Assembly: GCF_007751035.1 (NCBI RefSeq)
Contig: NZ_CP036433.1
Location: 9,405,001-9,469,000, forward strand
Direction: 5' to 3'
DNA: 64,000 nucleotides
Source of the DNA: Lignipirellula cremea
GTDB lineage: Bacteria; Planctomycetota; Planctomycetia; Pirellulales; Pirellulaceae
The notes beneath the pieces are model-generated. The model ran no database searches and was not told the origin of the DNA. It saw only the letters and a program-made list of their open reading frames with translations. Positions 1-8,765 of this stretch are shown here, one piece after another. Within the stretch, counting starts at the first letter, position 1. Every line of letters starts with the position of its first letter. The translations under genes were made by a program, and so were the position numbers.

Positions 1-354
1 GGCCGTGTCGCGGGCGTCTTCTTCCTGGCGACGACGGAGATCTTCCAGGTTGGCGGAGCAGTAGCGGCAGCCGACCTGCAGAATGTGGAAGTGGATGTAA
101 TGCATCTCTTCGTTCCCCAGCGCGCCGAGCAGGAAACTGCCCAGCTGCTCCCGGGCGGGACAGCTCACGCGGTGGCGCCGCCAGATGGCTCCCAGCGAAT
201 GAACGCCCGCATCGCGCTGCTGCAGGATTTCCGCCAGTCGCTGGCCGAGTTCCGGCTGTTCGCGCACGGTCTGTTCCAGCTGGGCCATATCGCCGGGCGA
301 CAAGGCTTCGTCGAGATAGGCCTCGAGTTCTTTCTGGGTGTACTGGGCCTTCAT
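1..354 (-). CDS. Small Cys/His protein downstream of ECF sigma factor (partial, C-terminus outside window)
   Basis: An open frame of 118 codons runs off the left edge. It starts at ATG 354 and overlaps the sigma factor stop by 4 nt (ATGA), so the two are translationally coupled. Visible features are an N-terminal helical part rich in Gln and Glu, a Cys in HRVSCPAREQLG (about residue 65), and HFHILQVGCRYC near residue 97, giving a His-x-His-x6-Cys-x2-Cys arrangement. Position immediately after an ECF sigma gene and the Cys/His pattern recall zinc-binding anti-sigma factors, but the match to that family is only inferred. Alternative: an unrelated small cytoplasmic protein. No membrane segment lies in the visible part. 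Confidence 0.7.
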   Translation of the reverse strand, partial: MKAQYTQKELEAYLDEALSPGDMAQLEQTVREQPELGQRLAEILQQRDAGVHSLGAIWRRHRVSCPAREQLGSFLLGALGNEEMHYIHFHILQVGCRYCSANLEDLRRRQEEDARDTA

Positions 355-995
355 GACTGCTCCTCGTAAAGTTCGGGGAAGATATCTTCCGACAACTCCT
401 GGCCGCGGACATGGCTGCGGACTTTGGACAGGAACTCAAACTTGTAGTTCGCCACATGCTGTTCCGAGATGCCCAGCTCGGTGGCCGCCTCTTTGTTAGC
501 CCAGCCGCGGACAAACAGCAGTTCGACGCATTGGATTTTGACCCAGTCGTTCCGCGAGCGCCAGTAAGCAACCTGTTGCGTGAGGGCTTCGACGAGGGCC
601 TTTTCTTCCAGGTGCTGCTGTTCGCCGCTGCGGACGATGCTGCTGGCGCCGCGGTTCCGGCTGGAGATTTCCCAGTCGCCGCCGGAATCCGAGCCGGTGG
701 AAAGCGGCACGCTGGGCCGCCGTCCTTCGCGACGCAGGTAGTCCGTCATTTTGTAAGCGCAGATAGAAAAGAGATACGTTTCCAGCGAACGCTTGCCGTC
801 GTAGTTGGGCAGGCTGTTGAGGAAGCCGACAAAAGCCTCCTGCACAATATCTTCGCTGTTCGCCCGCTTGCCGATGCGGCTTTCTACAAAGGCCAGCAGT
901 CGGCCTTCGTAACGGGCGATCAGATCGCTCCAGGCGTCGCTATCGCCCTGGCGGATGCGATCAATCAACAGTCGATCGGTTTCCGATGTCGCCAT
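351..995 (-). CDS. ECF-type RNA polymerase sigma factor
   Basis: A 214-residue protein starting at ATG 995 (MATSETDRLL). Region 2 is visible in RLLAFVESRIGKR, EDIVQEAFVGFLNSLP and LETYLFSICAYKMTDYLRRE. Region 4 is a helix-turn-helix in NKEAATELGISEQHVANYK. These are the two core-binding and promoter-binding domains of extracytoplasmic-function sigma factors, and the intervening linker is a loop without a sigma-3 domain. It is the fourth gene of a minus-strand series that holds an FHA protein and a Ser/Thr kinase, so the kinase may control its activity; planctomycete ECF sigma factors are known to be found next to such kinases. A longer upstream start exists at 1079 but uses no clear ribosome site. 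Confidence 0.9.
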   Translation of the reverse strand: MATSETDRLLIDRIRQGDSDAWSDLIARYEGRLLAFVESRIGKRANSEDIVQEAFVGFLNSLPNYDGKRSLETYLFSICAYKMTDYLRREGRRPSVPLSTGSDSGGDWEISSRNRGASSIVRSGEQQHLEEKALVEALTQQVAYWRSRNDWVKIQCVELLFVRGWANKEAATELGISEQHVANYKFEFLSKVRSHVRGQELSEDIFPELYEEQS

Positions 996-1114
996 GGTTC
1001 TGGATATTCTTGGAATGCTAAGGCAAAGAAATGGAAGAACGCGATCGCCCACGCCCTGCGGGAGGGCCAGAAGCCGCATTCATTCTAACGCAGCCGGGGC
1101 CGCGATTCTTTCAC

Positions 1115-2026
1115 CTAGATCCAAGGAATCCAGCGAGCCAGCAGCACGCCGGCCGCCAGCAGGAAGCAGCTCCCTGCCGCCAGCACCATCGGAGCCGCCC
1201 AGCCGGTCGATGCGGGACGCCCCACGCGAGTGCTCAGCACCCCGTAAACCAGACCCAGTCCGCCCAGCAGGCCGCCGCCCAGCAGTAACATCTGCAGCAG
1301 TCGACAGAAGGCCGTCACTTGGCGCCAGTCGTGACGGGCTTCGTCCTGGAACGCGGTATCAAACTGCAGCTGGGCGTGCATCTGCTCCATTGGCCCGACG
1401 CTGAGCTGCAGCGTTTCCCGATACAGCTCGGCCGACAACAGCGGCCTGCCGGGAGTGATCACCGGCTCACCGCAGTTCCATTTCTGAGGGACCAGCCGGC
1501 GGAGCAGCGTGTCGCGATCGTACTTCTGGGGAGCGACCCAGCGCAAGTAAGCGAGCGCATCGGGATGTGCGCAAAACTCCTGCAGGTAATCGGCAATCGC
1601 CTGTTCCAGGTTCTCCTCCAGCAGTTCCTCGCACTGGGCCAATTCCGGCGCAGGGTCAGAAACGACCCACACCTGAAGCGAGCCGTCCGGCAGCGAGAAC
1701 TCCTTTTCCACCCAGAACGGTCGACCCGGCGGAATGAGACTCGCCCTGATGACGGGCGTATCGCTCCCCTGCGTCTCTTCCGGCAATGCCGTCGTTTCGG
1801 TCGTCTCGGTCACTGAAGGCAGAGGCCGTTCGAGCAGCTGCTCCTGACCTGCTGACGGCCCGCCTTTCGCCTGGGCGTGCGTCGCCAGCGTCAGACCGAT
1901 GCCGGTGCAACTGGCCAGCAGGCCCAGCACATGCATCCACGGCGCCGCGCCCCAGCGGCGCGCAACACCCCCGCCCGCGCGCGGCGCAGGAGCCACAGGA
2001 AGCAAGGATGGCGGCGAGAACAGCAT
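1115..2026 (-). CDS. Predicted membrane protein of unknown function
   Basis: About 303 residues from ATG 2026. A hydrophobic segment follows a basic N-terminus (about residues 30-50, ending ATHAQA, a possible signal anchor). A polar middle part of roughly 180 residues follows, then two C-terminal hydrophobic segments (LLQMLLLGGGLLGGLGLVYG and MVLAAGSCFLLAAGVLLARW). No family recognised. It lies between the kinase gene (58 bp upstream) and the sigma gene (119 bp downstream) on the same strand, so it may be the membrane partner of that signalling set. A TTG codon at 2032 is an alternative start. Confidence 0.7.
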   Translation of the reverse strand: MLFSPPSLLPVAPAPRAGGGVARRWGAAPWMHVLGLLASCTGIGLTLATHAQAKGGPSAGQEQLLERPLPSVTETTETTALPEETQGSDTPVIRASLIPPGRPFWVEKEFSLPDGSLQVWVVSDPAPELAQCEELLEENLEQAIADYLQEFCAHPDALAYLRWVAPQKYDRDTLLRRLVPQKWNCGEPVITPGRPLLSAELYRETLQLSVGPMEQMHAQLQFDTAFQDEARHDWRQVTAFCRLLQMLLLGGGLLGGLGLVYGVLSTRVGRPASTGWAAPMVLAAGSCFLLAAGVLLARWIPWI

Positions 2027-2084
2027 TGGCAAATCAACAGGAAATCAAGGGAGTGACGTATCCGTTCGCCAGTCGAAAAACGAC

Positions 2085-4196
2085 TTACAGACGTTGTTCG
2101 GCCGCTTGCTGGCGCCGGGCCGGGCTGAGCCAGGGAGACGACAATTGCACCGCCAGCGAGATGATGCCCGCCAGCAGCAGCCCCCAGGGCTGCGGAAACG
2201 GCAAGAACAAAGCGGCCAGCAACGCGACGCCGCCCGCCAGCCAGCTCAACCGACGACGTCGCAGCGGATCGGCCTGTTTCCACCAGCCGACCGCGGCGAA
2301 CAGCACCGCAAACTGCATCAGATACGCTGGCAACCGCGGAGCGTGGTTCTCACCGTACAGGCTTGCCGGGTACAGGCCCTGCAGCAGCACGCGGCCGGCT
2401 CCCGGAAAGTCATCCAGCGGAACCTCCAGCAATCGACCCGCGAAAAACGCGCCGGCTCCCACGATCAGCCCCACCGCCAGCAAGGTCAGGCGACGGATCC
2501 GTGGCTCCAGCGGTCGATGCTCCCAGACTTTCGCCGTGATGAGGATCGCCCAGGAACCGAGCATGGCGGTCACTGCCACCCAGGCCAGGAACGACCAGGC
2601 GCCGACGCCGCCATCGGTCAGATTCAAACCGCTGAACGCAACCGCCGTTAGCGAAGCGACCAGCGCGATTCCCGCCGACAGCAGCAGAGAGCCAGTCAGT
2701 TCCATCAACCGCTCCGCGGCGGAACGCTCGGCCAGCACCTCACGGACCCGACGGGTCTTGTCGACATACGTCATGCGGGGCGAGTCGCCCTGGTAACGGC
2801 CGGTGGGAGCCGGTTGATAGGCGACCGCGGTCGAAGGCTCGCGCAGCATTCGCCAGGCGGCGTAGTAGGCGCCATAACCGCCGCCCAGAATCACCCCGCC
2901 CAGGGCGACCCACTGAAAGTTCAACACGACCAGCACGGCCGTGCTAGCCAGGATCACGCCTTTGGGAGCCCAGCCAAGCGAATGGTTCCACCAGTGAGCC
3001 ACGCCGCCCAGTCGCTGCCGCACGGCCCCCATCAAGGGTTCCTGCGTCACGGTCGCCAGCGCTGCGCCCGACGCCTGGCCGGCGCGGATCAGCTCTGTCC
3101 GGGCGCCGCCGGCGGAGTGCTCGTCGATATGGATCACCGGGGCGGCCGGGGTCCGGTAGTGCGACTGGCGGTCGTGCAGTTCGCCCAGCTGAATCGGTTC
3201 CGGTTCCTCGTCGATAAAGTACGGATCGGGCGAGGACGTTTGCACGTGCGCTTCCCGCGGCGGCGTCGCACTCGCGGACGTCCGGCTGACGGGGCCACTC
3301 GCGGGTCCCGCAGCGGGCGGGACGAGGGCCAGATCCTGCTGCATGGCGGCGACGCTGGCGTAACGCCACTGGGGATCTTTGGCCAGGGCTTTCTCGATCA
3401 CGGACCGATACGGCTCGGGCACGCCGGTCAGCACCGGATTATCGGTCAGGTGCTTCATGATGATCTCCTGGCTGCTTTCCCCGTTAAAGGGAACGCGGCC
3501 CGTCAGCATTTCATAAAGCACCACGCCGAGCGCATAAATGTCGATCTCTTTGCCGTACTCGCCCTTGCCGATTTCCGGCGCCATGTAGTGGAAGGTGCCG
3601 ACGCTCTCGGTCTGGGCGTGCCGGCGGCTGTGGGAGATGCACTTGGACAGCCCATAGTCGCCAATTTTGACGACGCCTTCATCGGTGAAAATGTTGCCCG
3701 GCTTGAGATCGCGATGCACAATCCCATGGTCGTGCAGGTAAGCAACGCCGGAGGAAATCTGCGCGAACCAGCGCTCGACTTCCGGTCCTGGCAGGCCTTG
3801 CGGATGGCGGTCGATGACCTCTTTCAGGCTGTCGCCGGAGACGAACTCCATCACCACCCAGGCTTCGCCGGCGGCGTCGTAACGGATGTCGAACAGGTGG
3901 ATCAGGTGCGTGTGCTTCAGGTTCATGCACTGCGACACGCCCCGCAGTTCCACATCGGTATTGCGCAAGATACGTTTGAGGGCGACCTCTTTCCCGGCGT
4001 CGCTCAGGGCGAAGTAAACTTCGCCGAACCCGCCGATGCCGACGCCCCGCTTGATGGTGAACCCGTCGAGCGGGCGCGATCCTGTCGCGTAGGAAAACTT
4101 CATACTGCCGCCCCGAGGCTGGAGCCCTTGTGGAGGAGGAGGGTCGCCCTGGGCGGACGATCCCTCACTTTTCAAGGTAGCGGTTGGGCGTTGCAT
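2085..4196 (-). CDS. Membrane-anchored serine/threonine protein kinase
   Basis: About 703 residues from ATG 4196. The Hanks-type kinase domain covers roughly residues 45-310: glycine loop GVGIGGFGEVYFA, lysine in VALKRI (K74), catalytic loop HRDLKPGN (161-168), DYG in place of the usual DFG (180-182) and an APE-type motif (MAPE). A Pro/Ser-rich linker follows, then six or so hydrophobic segments in the C-terminal half, so the kinase is cytoplasmic and tethered to a polytopic membrane domain. The FHA protein encoded 76 bp upstream is a natural phosphothreonine reader, and the sigma factor downstream a plausible output. ATG 4103 (MKFSYATG) and TTG 4232 are alternative starts. Confidence 0.92.
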   Translation of the reverse strand: MQRPTATLKSEGSSAQGDPPPPQGLQPRGGSMKFSYATGSRPLDGFTIKRGVGIGGFGEVYFALSDAGKEVALKRILRNTDVELRGVSQCMNLKHTHLIHLFDIRYDAAGEAWVVMEFVSGDSLKEVIDRHPQGLPGPEVERWFAQISSGVAYLHDHGIVHRDLKPGNIFTDEGVVKIGDYGLSKCISHSRRHAQTESVGTFHYMAPEIGKGEYGKEIDIYALGVVLYEMLTGRVPFNGESSQEIIMKHLTDNPVLTGVPEPYRSVIEKALAKDPQWRYASVAAMQQDLALVPPAAGPASGPVSRTSASATPPREAHVQTSSPDPYFIDEEPEPIQLGELHDRQSHYRTPAAPVIHIDEHSAGGARTELIRAGQASGAALATVTQEPLMGAVRQRLGGVAHWWNHSLGWAPKGVILASTAVLVVLNFQWVALGGVILGGGYGAYYAAWRMLREPSTAVAYQPAPTGRYQGDSPRMTYVDKTRRVREVLAERSAAERLMELTGSLLLSAGIALVASLTAVAFSGLNLTDGGVGAWSFLAWVAVTAMLGSWAILITAKVWEHRPLEPRIRRLTLLAVGLIVGAGAFFAGRLLEVPLDDFPGAGRVLLQGLYPASLYGENHAPRLPAYLMQFAVLFAAVGWWKQADPLRRRRLSWLAGGVALLAALFLPFPQPWGLLLAGIISLAVQLSSPWLSPARRQQAAEQRL

Positions 4197-4272
4197 TTGT
4201 CTAGTTCTCTCTTCTCGCCAGGGCCAAATCAAAAACTTCTGGCGAAGTCCACTACAGTTTCAAGAGGCGGTG

Positions 4273-5634
4273 TTAATAGGGGCTGCAGGGTGGTAGCGAT
4301 TCAAGACTGAAGGAGAAGTCCTCGGCGGTTACATGGGCGGTGGGGGACAACTGCCCCAGCCCTTCGCACGAGCGACCAGCAATCGTGAACGGCCCTGCCC
4401 GTCGGCATTGCAATCTGTCCCCTTGCTGGAACAGCACGACATCGTCGGTCCAGTCCCGGCAGACCACATGGTTGTGCCAGTTGGGCCCCAGCACGCAGGA
4501 CTCGGCCATCAACAAGATGGCGTCGACCGTCGGCTGGATCCGGCGACGTCCAACGAACTCCAGCCGGGCCGTCGCACTCAAAGCGTGCGGCCGGGTGAAA
4601 CGCAAACGCACGCCGCCCAGTTCCAGTTCGTCCCCGTCGATCAGCGGCCCGACTCCCTGGCGCGGCTGCCCGTTTTGTCGCAGCTCCGCCAGCGGTTCGA
4701 TCAGGTACTCTTCGCCGTCGCGACGGATCCGGGCGTGCTCCCGCGTCAGGTCGCCCAGCAGGCCAATGTCGGCCGCACTGCCGGGACGAGCCTGGCCGAT
4801 CAGGACTTCTTTCTGCCGACAGACCAGATAACCGCCGACGCCGTCGATCCACAACAGGAAGCGGGAACCGAAGCGGAGCGAATCAGAGGAAACCTCGCCG
4901 CCCACGGACGGCCGCTGCCCTTCGGCCGAAGGGACGACGAGGCTTCGAATGGCCGCGGCGGCCTGCCGCTTTGCGGTGCTTGCCAGAGGATGCTCGGGCG
5001 CCAGGGCCAGCAACTGTCCAGCCAGACGTCCGACGACTTCCCAGTTTTCCTGCTGCTGCTCCTGCTGCAGTTGGGCTGCCAGTTCCTGCCCGCTTTGCAT
5101 CCGGCTGGCGTACACGGCCTGCAGCTCTTCCTGCCAGGCGGCTGGCGAAGCATGGCTGTTGGCCAGGCCCACACCGTGGTTTAACTGTTCGATCGCTTCA
5201 GCCCAGCAGCCGCGGCGAGCCAGTTTGTCGGCCGCGACCAGGGAACGGGCTCGTTCTGCGAGGGACGCCCAGCGCGGGTCGGGCGCCTGGCTTTCCCATA
5301 AGGGAATCTGCTGCAGGGCTGTTTCGTATTCTCCGGCGGCCAGTTGTTGTTCCATCTGATCCGTGCAGTGGTTAGCGAGCTGTTGCCGGATCGCCTGGAG
5401 TTCGGGCGTGGGCCCTGCCAATCGCAGGGCCGCTTCCAGATCCCGCCAGGCGGAAGCCGGGTTATGCTGCGCGAGTCGACGCCGTGCTCTTTCCAGGATG
5501 GCGCCGGCCACCTGTTTTGCGAGCGTCCGCGCGGGTTCGTGGCGAACCAGTCCGGGCTGTCCCAGCAGGCGCGCGGCCTCGTCAATCTGACCGACGTGGA
5601 ACGCCTGCTCAGCAGCATGAAAAGGGATCGTCAT
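4273..5634 (-). CDS. FHA-domain protein with N-terminal helical repeats
   Basis: About 453 residues from ATG 5634. The first 240 residues are rich in Ala, Gln and Leu and look like TPR-type helical hairpins (for example AEQAFHVGQIDEAARLLGQ). An FHA-like domain follows at about residues 255-350: VLIGQARPGSAADIGL, then LTREHARIRRDGEEYLIEPL, GQP and DGDELELGGVRLRF, which match the beta-strand pattern and the S/T-x-x-H region of phosphothreonine-binding FHA domains. A C-terminal 100-residue stretch has no recognised family. It is the first gene of the kinase-sigma series. ATG 5646 is an alternative start. Confidence 0.8.
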   Translation of the reverse strand: MTIPFHAAEQAFHVGQIDEAARLLGQPGLVRHEPARTLAKQVAGAILERARRRLAQHNPASAWRDLEAALRLAGPTPELQAIRQQLANHCTDQMEQQLAAGEYETALQQIPLWESQAPDPRWASLAERARSLVAADKLARRGCWAEAIEQLNHGVGLANSHASPAAWQEELQAVYASRMQSGQELAAQLQQEQQQENWEVVGRLAGQLLALAPEHPLASTAKRQAAAAIRSLVVPSAEGQRPSVGGEVSSDSLRFGSRFLLWIDGVGGYLVCRQKEVLIGQARPGSAADIGLLGDLTREHARIRRDGEEYLIEPLAELRQNGQPRQGVGPLIDGDELELGGVRLRFTRPHALSATARLEFVGRRRIQPTVDAILLMAESCVLGPNWHNHVVCRDWTDDVVLFQQGDRLQCRRAGPFTIAGRSCEGLGQLSPTAHVTAEDFSFSLESLPPCSPY

Positions 5635-5723
5635 GGAACGCAACATCGAAATCGACACGTCATCGTTTCGCCAGGAGGAATCAATCAGGAGAGGTCGTCC
5701 GCCCCCAGGGTTCGGACCAGGGC

Positions 5724-5755
5724 AAAAAAAAGGCCCAGACGCTGTCGTCTGAGCC
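5724..5755 (-). terminator. Rho-independent terminator after the 5858-6667 gene
   Basis: On the minus strand a 10-bp stem (GGCTCAGACG / CGTCTGGGCC, one G-T pair) with loop ACAG is followed by eight T. It lies 100 bp after the stop of the coiled-coil protein gene and 90 bp before the FHA gene, so it separates that gene from the signalling operon. Confidence 0.85.
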
Positions 5756-5857
5756 CTGTCTGGCACGTTTGGCGGCCGTTATTGGCCGGTTTCGCCGCCA
5801 GCCGGATCTGGCTGACGGCGGATGGAAGGAGTTGCCTTCCCGCAGGCGACTACCGGG

Positions 5858-6667
5858 TTACTTCTCGGCGCCGACATAGCCATCAACGGACGGCTTTTCG
5901 GCGAAGAACTCGGTGATTTCCTGAGCGATGTCGCGATCATCGTCTGCTTTGACGCCGACGGGGATGCGGTCGACCGGTTCGAATTCGCTATTGGCGAGCT
6001 TCGATTCGACCTGGATCCGGGTGCGGATGTCGTCGATCAGATTTTTGGTGCGCGACAGGCTGCTGTCGTCAAATTTGTACTCGCTGCGGGTTTTGGCCAC
6101 TTCGAGAATTTTCAGCTGCGATTCCAGATGAGCGATTTCCAGCCGCAACTGCGACTTGGCTTCGTTCATTTCCACCAGTTTCTGGCGGGCGGCGTCCAGT
6201 CCCTGACGACGGGCGTCGAGAATTTGACGCATGTTGTCCCGGGTGCTGGATTCCGTTTTGAACTGTTCAAAGCGGCTGGTCAGGTCGGCTTTGACCTGGT
6301 CGGACGTGTAATGGCGTTTGTTGTAGACAAACACCGAACCGCCTTCGGCGAGGTCCGATTTCAGCTCCAGCATTTCTGCCTGCTGATTGGCCAGACGCTC
6401 GTCGCGGTTTTCCAGGTCGCGGGCCAGACGGTCCACATCGACTTCGACTTTGGCGATTTCGAGCGTGTGGTGGCGAATCTCGGGTTCAAGATCTTTCACC
6501 ATCTGACGAGCCCGATCCAGCTCAAAGGCGATCGGCACGCTGTCCTTGAAGGTCCCACGGACCTTCGACACGCCGGTCGATACATAGCTGCAGACATTTC
6601 GCGGCCCCACCAAGAGACCCGAAAGGAGCAGCACCCCGGCGCCAACAATAAGTGATTTCTTCAACAT
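5858..6667 (-). CDS. Exported or membrane-anchored coiled-coil protein, unknown function
   Basis: A 269-residue protein starting at ATG 6667, chosen because AGGAGG (6678-6683) lies 10 nt upstream; the frame stays open for 580 nt more but without coding character. The N-terminus MLKKSLIVGAGVLLLSGLLVG is a signal anchor. Most of the rest is charged heptad-like helix (about residues 45-235, for example QMVKDLEPEIRHHTLEIAK and ARQKLVEMNEAKSQLRLEIA), predicted coiled coil with one break at GGSVFVYNKRHYTSDQV. The C-terminus is acidic. Probably a periplasmic envelope protein; no family recognised. It has its own terminator and is monocistronic. Confidence 0.82.
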   Translation of the reverse strand: MLKKSLIVGAGVLLLSGLLVGPRNVCSYVSTGVSKVRGTFKDSVPIAFELDRARQMVKDLEPEIRHHTLEIAKVEVDVDRLARDLENRDERLANQQAEMLELKSDLAEGGSVFVYNKRHYTSDQVKADLTSRFEQFKTESSTRDNMRQILDARRQGLDAARQKLVEMNEAKSQLRLEIAHLESQLKILEVAKTRSEYKFDDSSLSRTKNLIDDIRTRIQVESKLANSEFEPVDRIPVGVKADDDRDIAQEITEFFAEKPSVDGYVGAEK

Positions 6668-7474
6668 GGCTTTCGGCCCTCCTAGTATGTGTGGTCGGCG
6701 TTTAAAGTCCCAACGGACGATCGTTTCCCCCAACCGCGGCGTTGACAACGCCTTCTTGAACGCCTTCTCTACCAAGGGATTCGCCGGCCAGGAATGAATC
6801 TTGAAGTTCGTCCGGAAAAATTGTTGGAAAAACTTTCCTCTACCCAAACCTGTCCGCCCGAATTTTAGGAAGTTCCGCCTGGCGAGTAAACGGTTTTCGA
6901 CCGTTTCTGCCGGAATCTCCCTTTTTATCGACGTATCGGCCGCCGCGACGGCGCCAAATAAGAAGGCGGGTCTTCCCCCTGCCGCCAACACTCGCCCGGC
7001 TGTCTGACCGCAAAGGGAATAAAATCCGCGCGAAGCAGAGTCGCCAGCCCGCAATGCCTGGCTACCCGGACTGTCGCGAACATTCGTCGAATTTTTTGAG
7101 ACAGGCGCCACCGTACGCGGGTTCCGCCGATTTGGCGGATTTCGCCAATCTGAAAGAATTTCCTCTTGGAGAAAGGACGAAAAGCGGAAATGATGGTGAT
7201 GTGCTTTGAATCCGCCATGCAGTACTGGCGCCTCAAAAGTGATCACAACTGTGTCAAATCGGCAACATCCTCAGGCGCCCTGGCCCACGTCAGTTTCGCT
7301 GCGGGAAGAAGCCAAAAGACGCAAAGCCCGTCATATTCTCATCATCCAACAAAAAAGTCATTGTCGGAACTGGTTTTGGCGCGCTAGTTGCTTTTACTAA
7401 GTACTGTTCCATTCACATGGTTCGATTACAAGTACCCTGATTCATCATCCGCGTGTTTCCCAGGAGGCAATCGA
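6668..7474. other. 807-bp spacer between divergent genes
   Basis: Upstream region of both the coiled-coil gene (minus) and the 67-residue gene (plus). The only open frames are short or are the extension of the minus-strand gene and show no coding character. Base composition is lower in GC than the flanks, especially around 6790-6960 and 7330-7440, consistent with promoter regions. No hairpin family member, tRNA or conserved RNA recognised. Confidence 0.5.
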
Positions 7475-7678
7475 ATGTTAGCTCCCATTACTCGCGAAAA
7501 TGCCTCCTCGACCCTGGAACCGGTGTCGACGATTCCCGTCGTTCATCAGCCTGTTGAGCTTAAAACGGATTCCGAGCTTGATTTTTCCCAGTGGCTGGAG
7601 GAGCAACTCACTGCTCTCGAAACGCAATATGCGGCCTTTCACACGGCCGAATGCTACAAATCTGCCATGGGCCGCTAG
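7475..7678 (+). CDS. Small acidic protein, 67 residues
   Basis: Starts at ATG 7475 with CAGGAGG (7461-7467) 7 nt upstream and stops at 7678; a terminator follows at 7725. The protein is MLAPITRENAS..., a Pro/Val-rich half followed by a helical acidic half (ELDFSQWLEEQLTALETQY) ending HTAECYKSAMGR. No signal peptide or membrane segment. The strong ribosome site, isolated position and dedicated terminator support a real gene of abundant expression. Function unknown. Confidence 0.75.
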   Translation: MLAPITRENASSTLEPVSTIPVVHQPVELKTDSELDFSQWLEEQLTALETQYAAFHTAECYKSAMGR

Positions 7679-7724
7679 CAAAAAAGGAAGACAGCTGGCG
7701 GTTTCCCGATTTGATAAAAACCTT

Positions 7725-7760
7725 AACCGCAGAGAACCCTCAGGCTCTCTGCGGTTTTTT
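7725..7760 (+). terminator. Rho-independent terminator after the 67-residue gene
   Basis: Perfect 11-bp stem AACCGCAGAGA / TCTCTGCGGTT with a 10-nt loop, followed by TTTT and a T-rich tail, 47 bp after the stop codon at 7678. Confidence 0.92.
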
Positions 7761-7839
7761 CATTTCTTGTCGGGCATCGGCGGAGTTCGCCGGATCAGAA
7801 GCGGGAAGGACGACCTGCCGTCACGCCCCGGGGGTTTGA

Positions 7840-8583
7840 CTAAGGAGTTTCCGACGCAGCCGCGTCGAGCCACGGATTCGGCAGATCGGGCGACGGGGCC
7901 AGCGGCTGCTCCGCCGACGGCGAAACGGGTTTCTCGGTCGGTTTGTCCGCACCCGGCGACATGATATCACTGACAGCATGCGACAAGGCGCCGGTGATTG
8001 AGCCCAGAATCGAAGAGGATTCCGTCTCCCCGCTCTGCCCCTGCGGAGCAGCCATGTGCGGAGCAGACGCGTGCGGAGCAGACGCGTGCGGGGCCGGCGC
8101 GTGCGGGGCGACCATCGGCGGAGCCGACAGTTGCGGCGTAAGCGGGTCGTCCGACGACAAAGAATCCGAAGTCAGCGGACCGTGCGGGGCGCCCGTGCTG
8201 ACCGCCGTGTTCCGGACGGCGTCGACGGCCGGGGAGGCCACAAAGCCTTCCTCGGCGGGCTGCTCTTTCACGGCCGGGGGAATGGTCGGCAGCGCCAGCA
8301 TTTCATTCTGGCCGCTCAGCACGGCGTCGTGCGAGCCTTCCAGCCAGGCGATCGCGGCGTCCGCATTGGCGTCGGTGTGTTCGCCGTCTTTCCAGGCCGA
8401 GAGCAGATCCTGGACCGCCTCCAGATGCCGATCGTACTCGGCCCGGTCGAAGCGATACTGGTTGTAAAGTTCAATCCGGTAGTGGCGAGCGGCCCGCTCG
8501 ACCTTGGCAGTCGGCTTGCTCTCTTCTTTCACCGCGCCGGCGCCGGCCAGAAGAATTGCTAAACTGATCACGCACTGGTTCAT
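7840..8583 (-). CDS. Secreted Ala/Pro/His-rich protein, unknown function
   Basis: A 247-residue protein from ATG 8583. The N-terminus MNQCVISLAILLAGAGA is a short signal peptide. Residues 25-105 look folded and helical (Arg/Tyr/Asp rich, RIELYNQYRFDRAEYDRHLE). The second half is low complexity, including a run of APHA-type repeats near residues 160-180 encoded by short direct DNA repeats at about 8050-8110. No family recognised. GC-rich repeat coding suggests replication slippage and length variation between strains. Confidence 0.72.
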   Translation of the reverse strand: MNQCVISLAILLAGAGAVKEESKPTAKVERAARHYRIELYNQYRFDRAEYDRHLEAVQDLLSAWKDGEHTDANADAAIAWLEGSHDAVLSGQNEMLALPTIPPAVKEQPAEEGFVASPAVDAVRNTAVSTGAPHGPLTSDSLSSDDPLTPQLSAPPMVAPHAPAPHASAPHASAPHMAAPQGQSGETESSSILGSITGALSHAVSDIMSPGADKPTEKPVSPSAEQPLAPSPDLPNPWLDAAASETP

Positions 8584-8765
8584 GGGGACCCTTTCGGGAA
8601 CAAATGGGAATAGCCGTCATACTGGCAAGTTATTCAGGGAACGCCACGACTGCCGCCCGATCCGACGGCGGCGAGCCAGTGCGTCGGGCGGGCAAGTCGG
8701 TGGACGTTACCTGCTGAACCCTAGGACGTAGAAAACGGCCGTCAAACCCTGTCAGGATTTCCCAC

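Noticed and set aside
6668-7246. N-terminal extension of the coiled-coil protein
   Set aside because: The frame is open but precedes a perfect AGGAGG and signal peptide at 6667; the extension is Arg/Phe rich noise.
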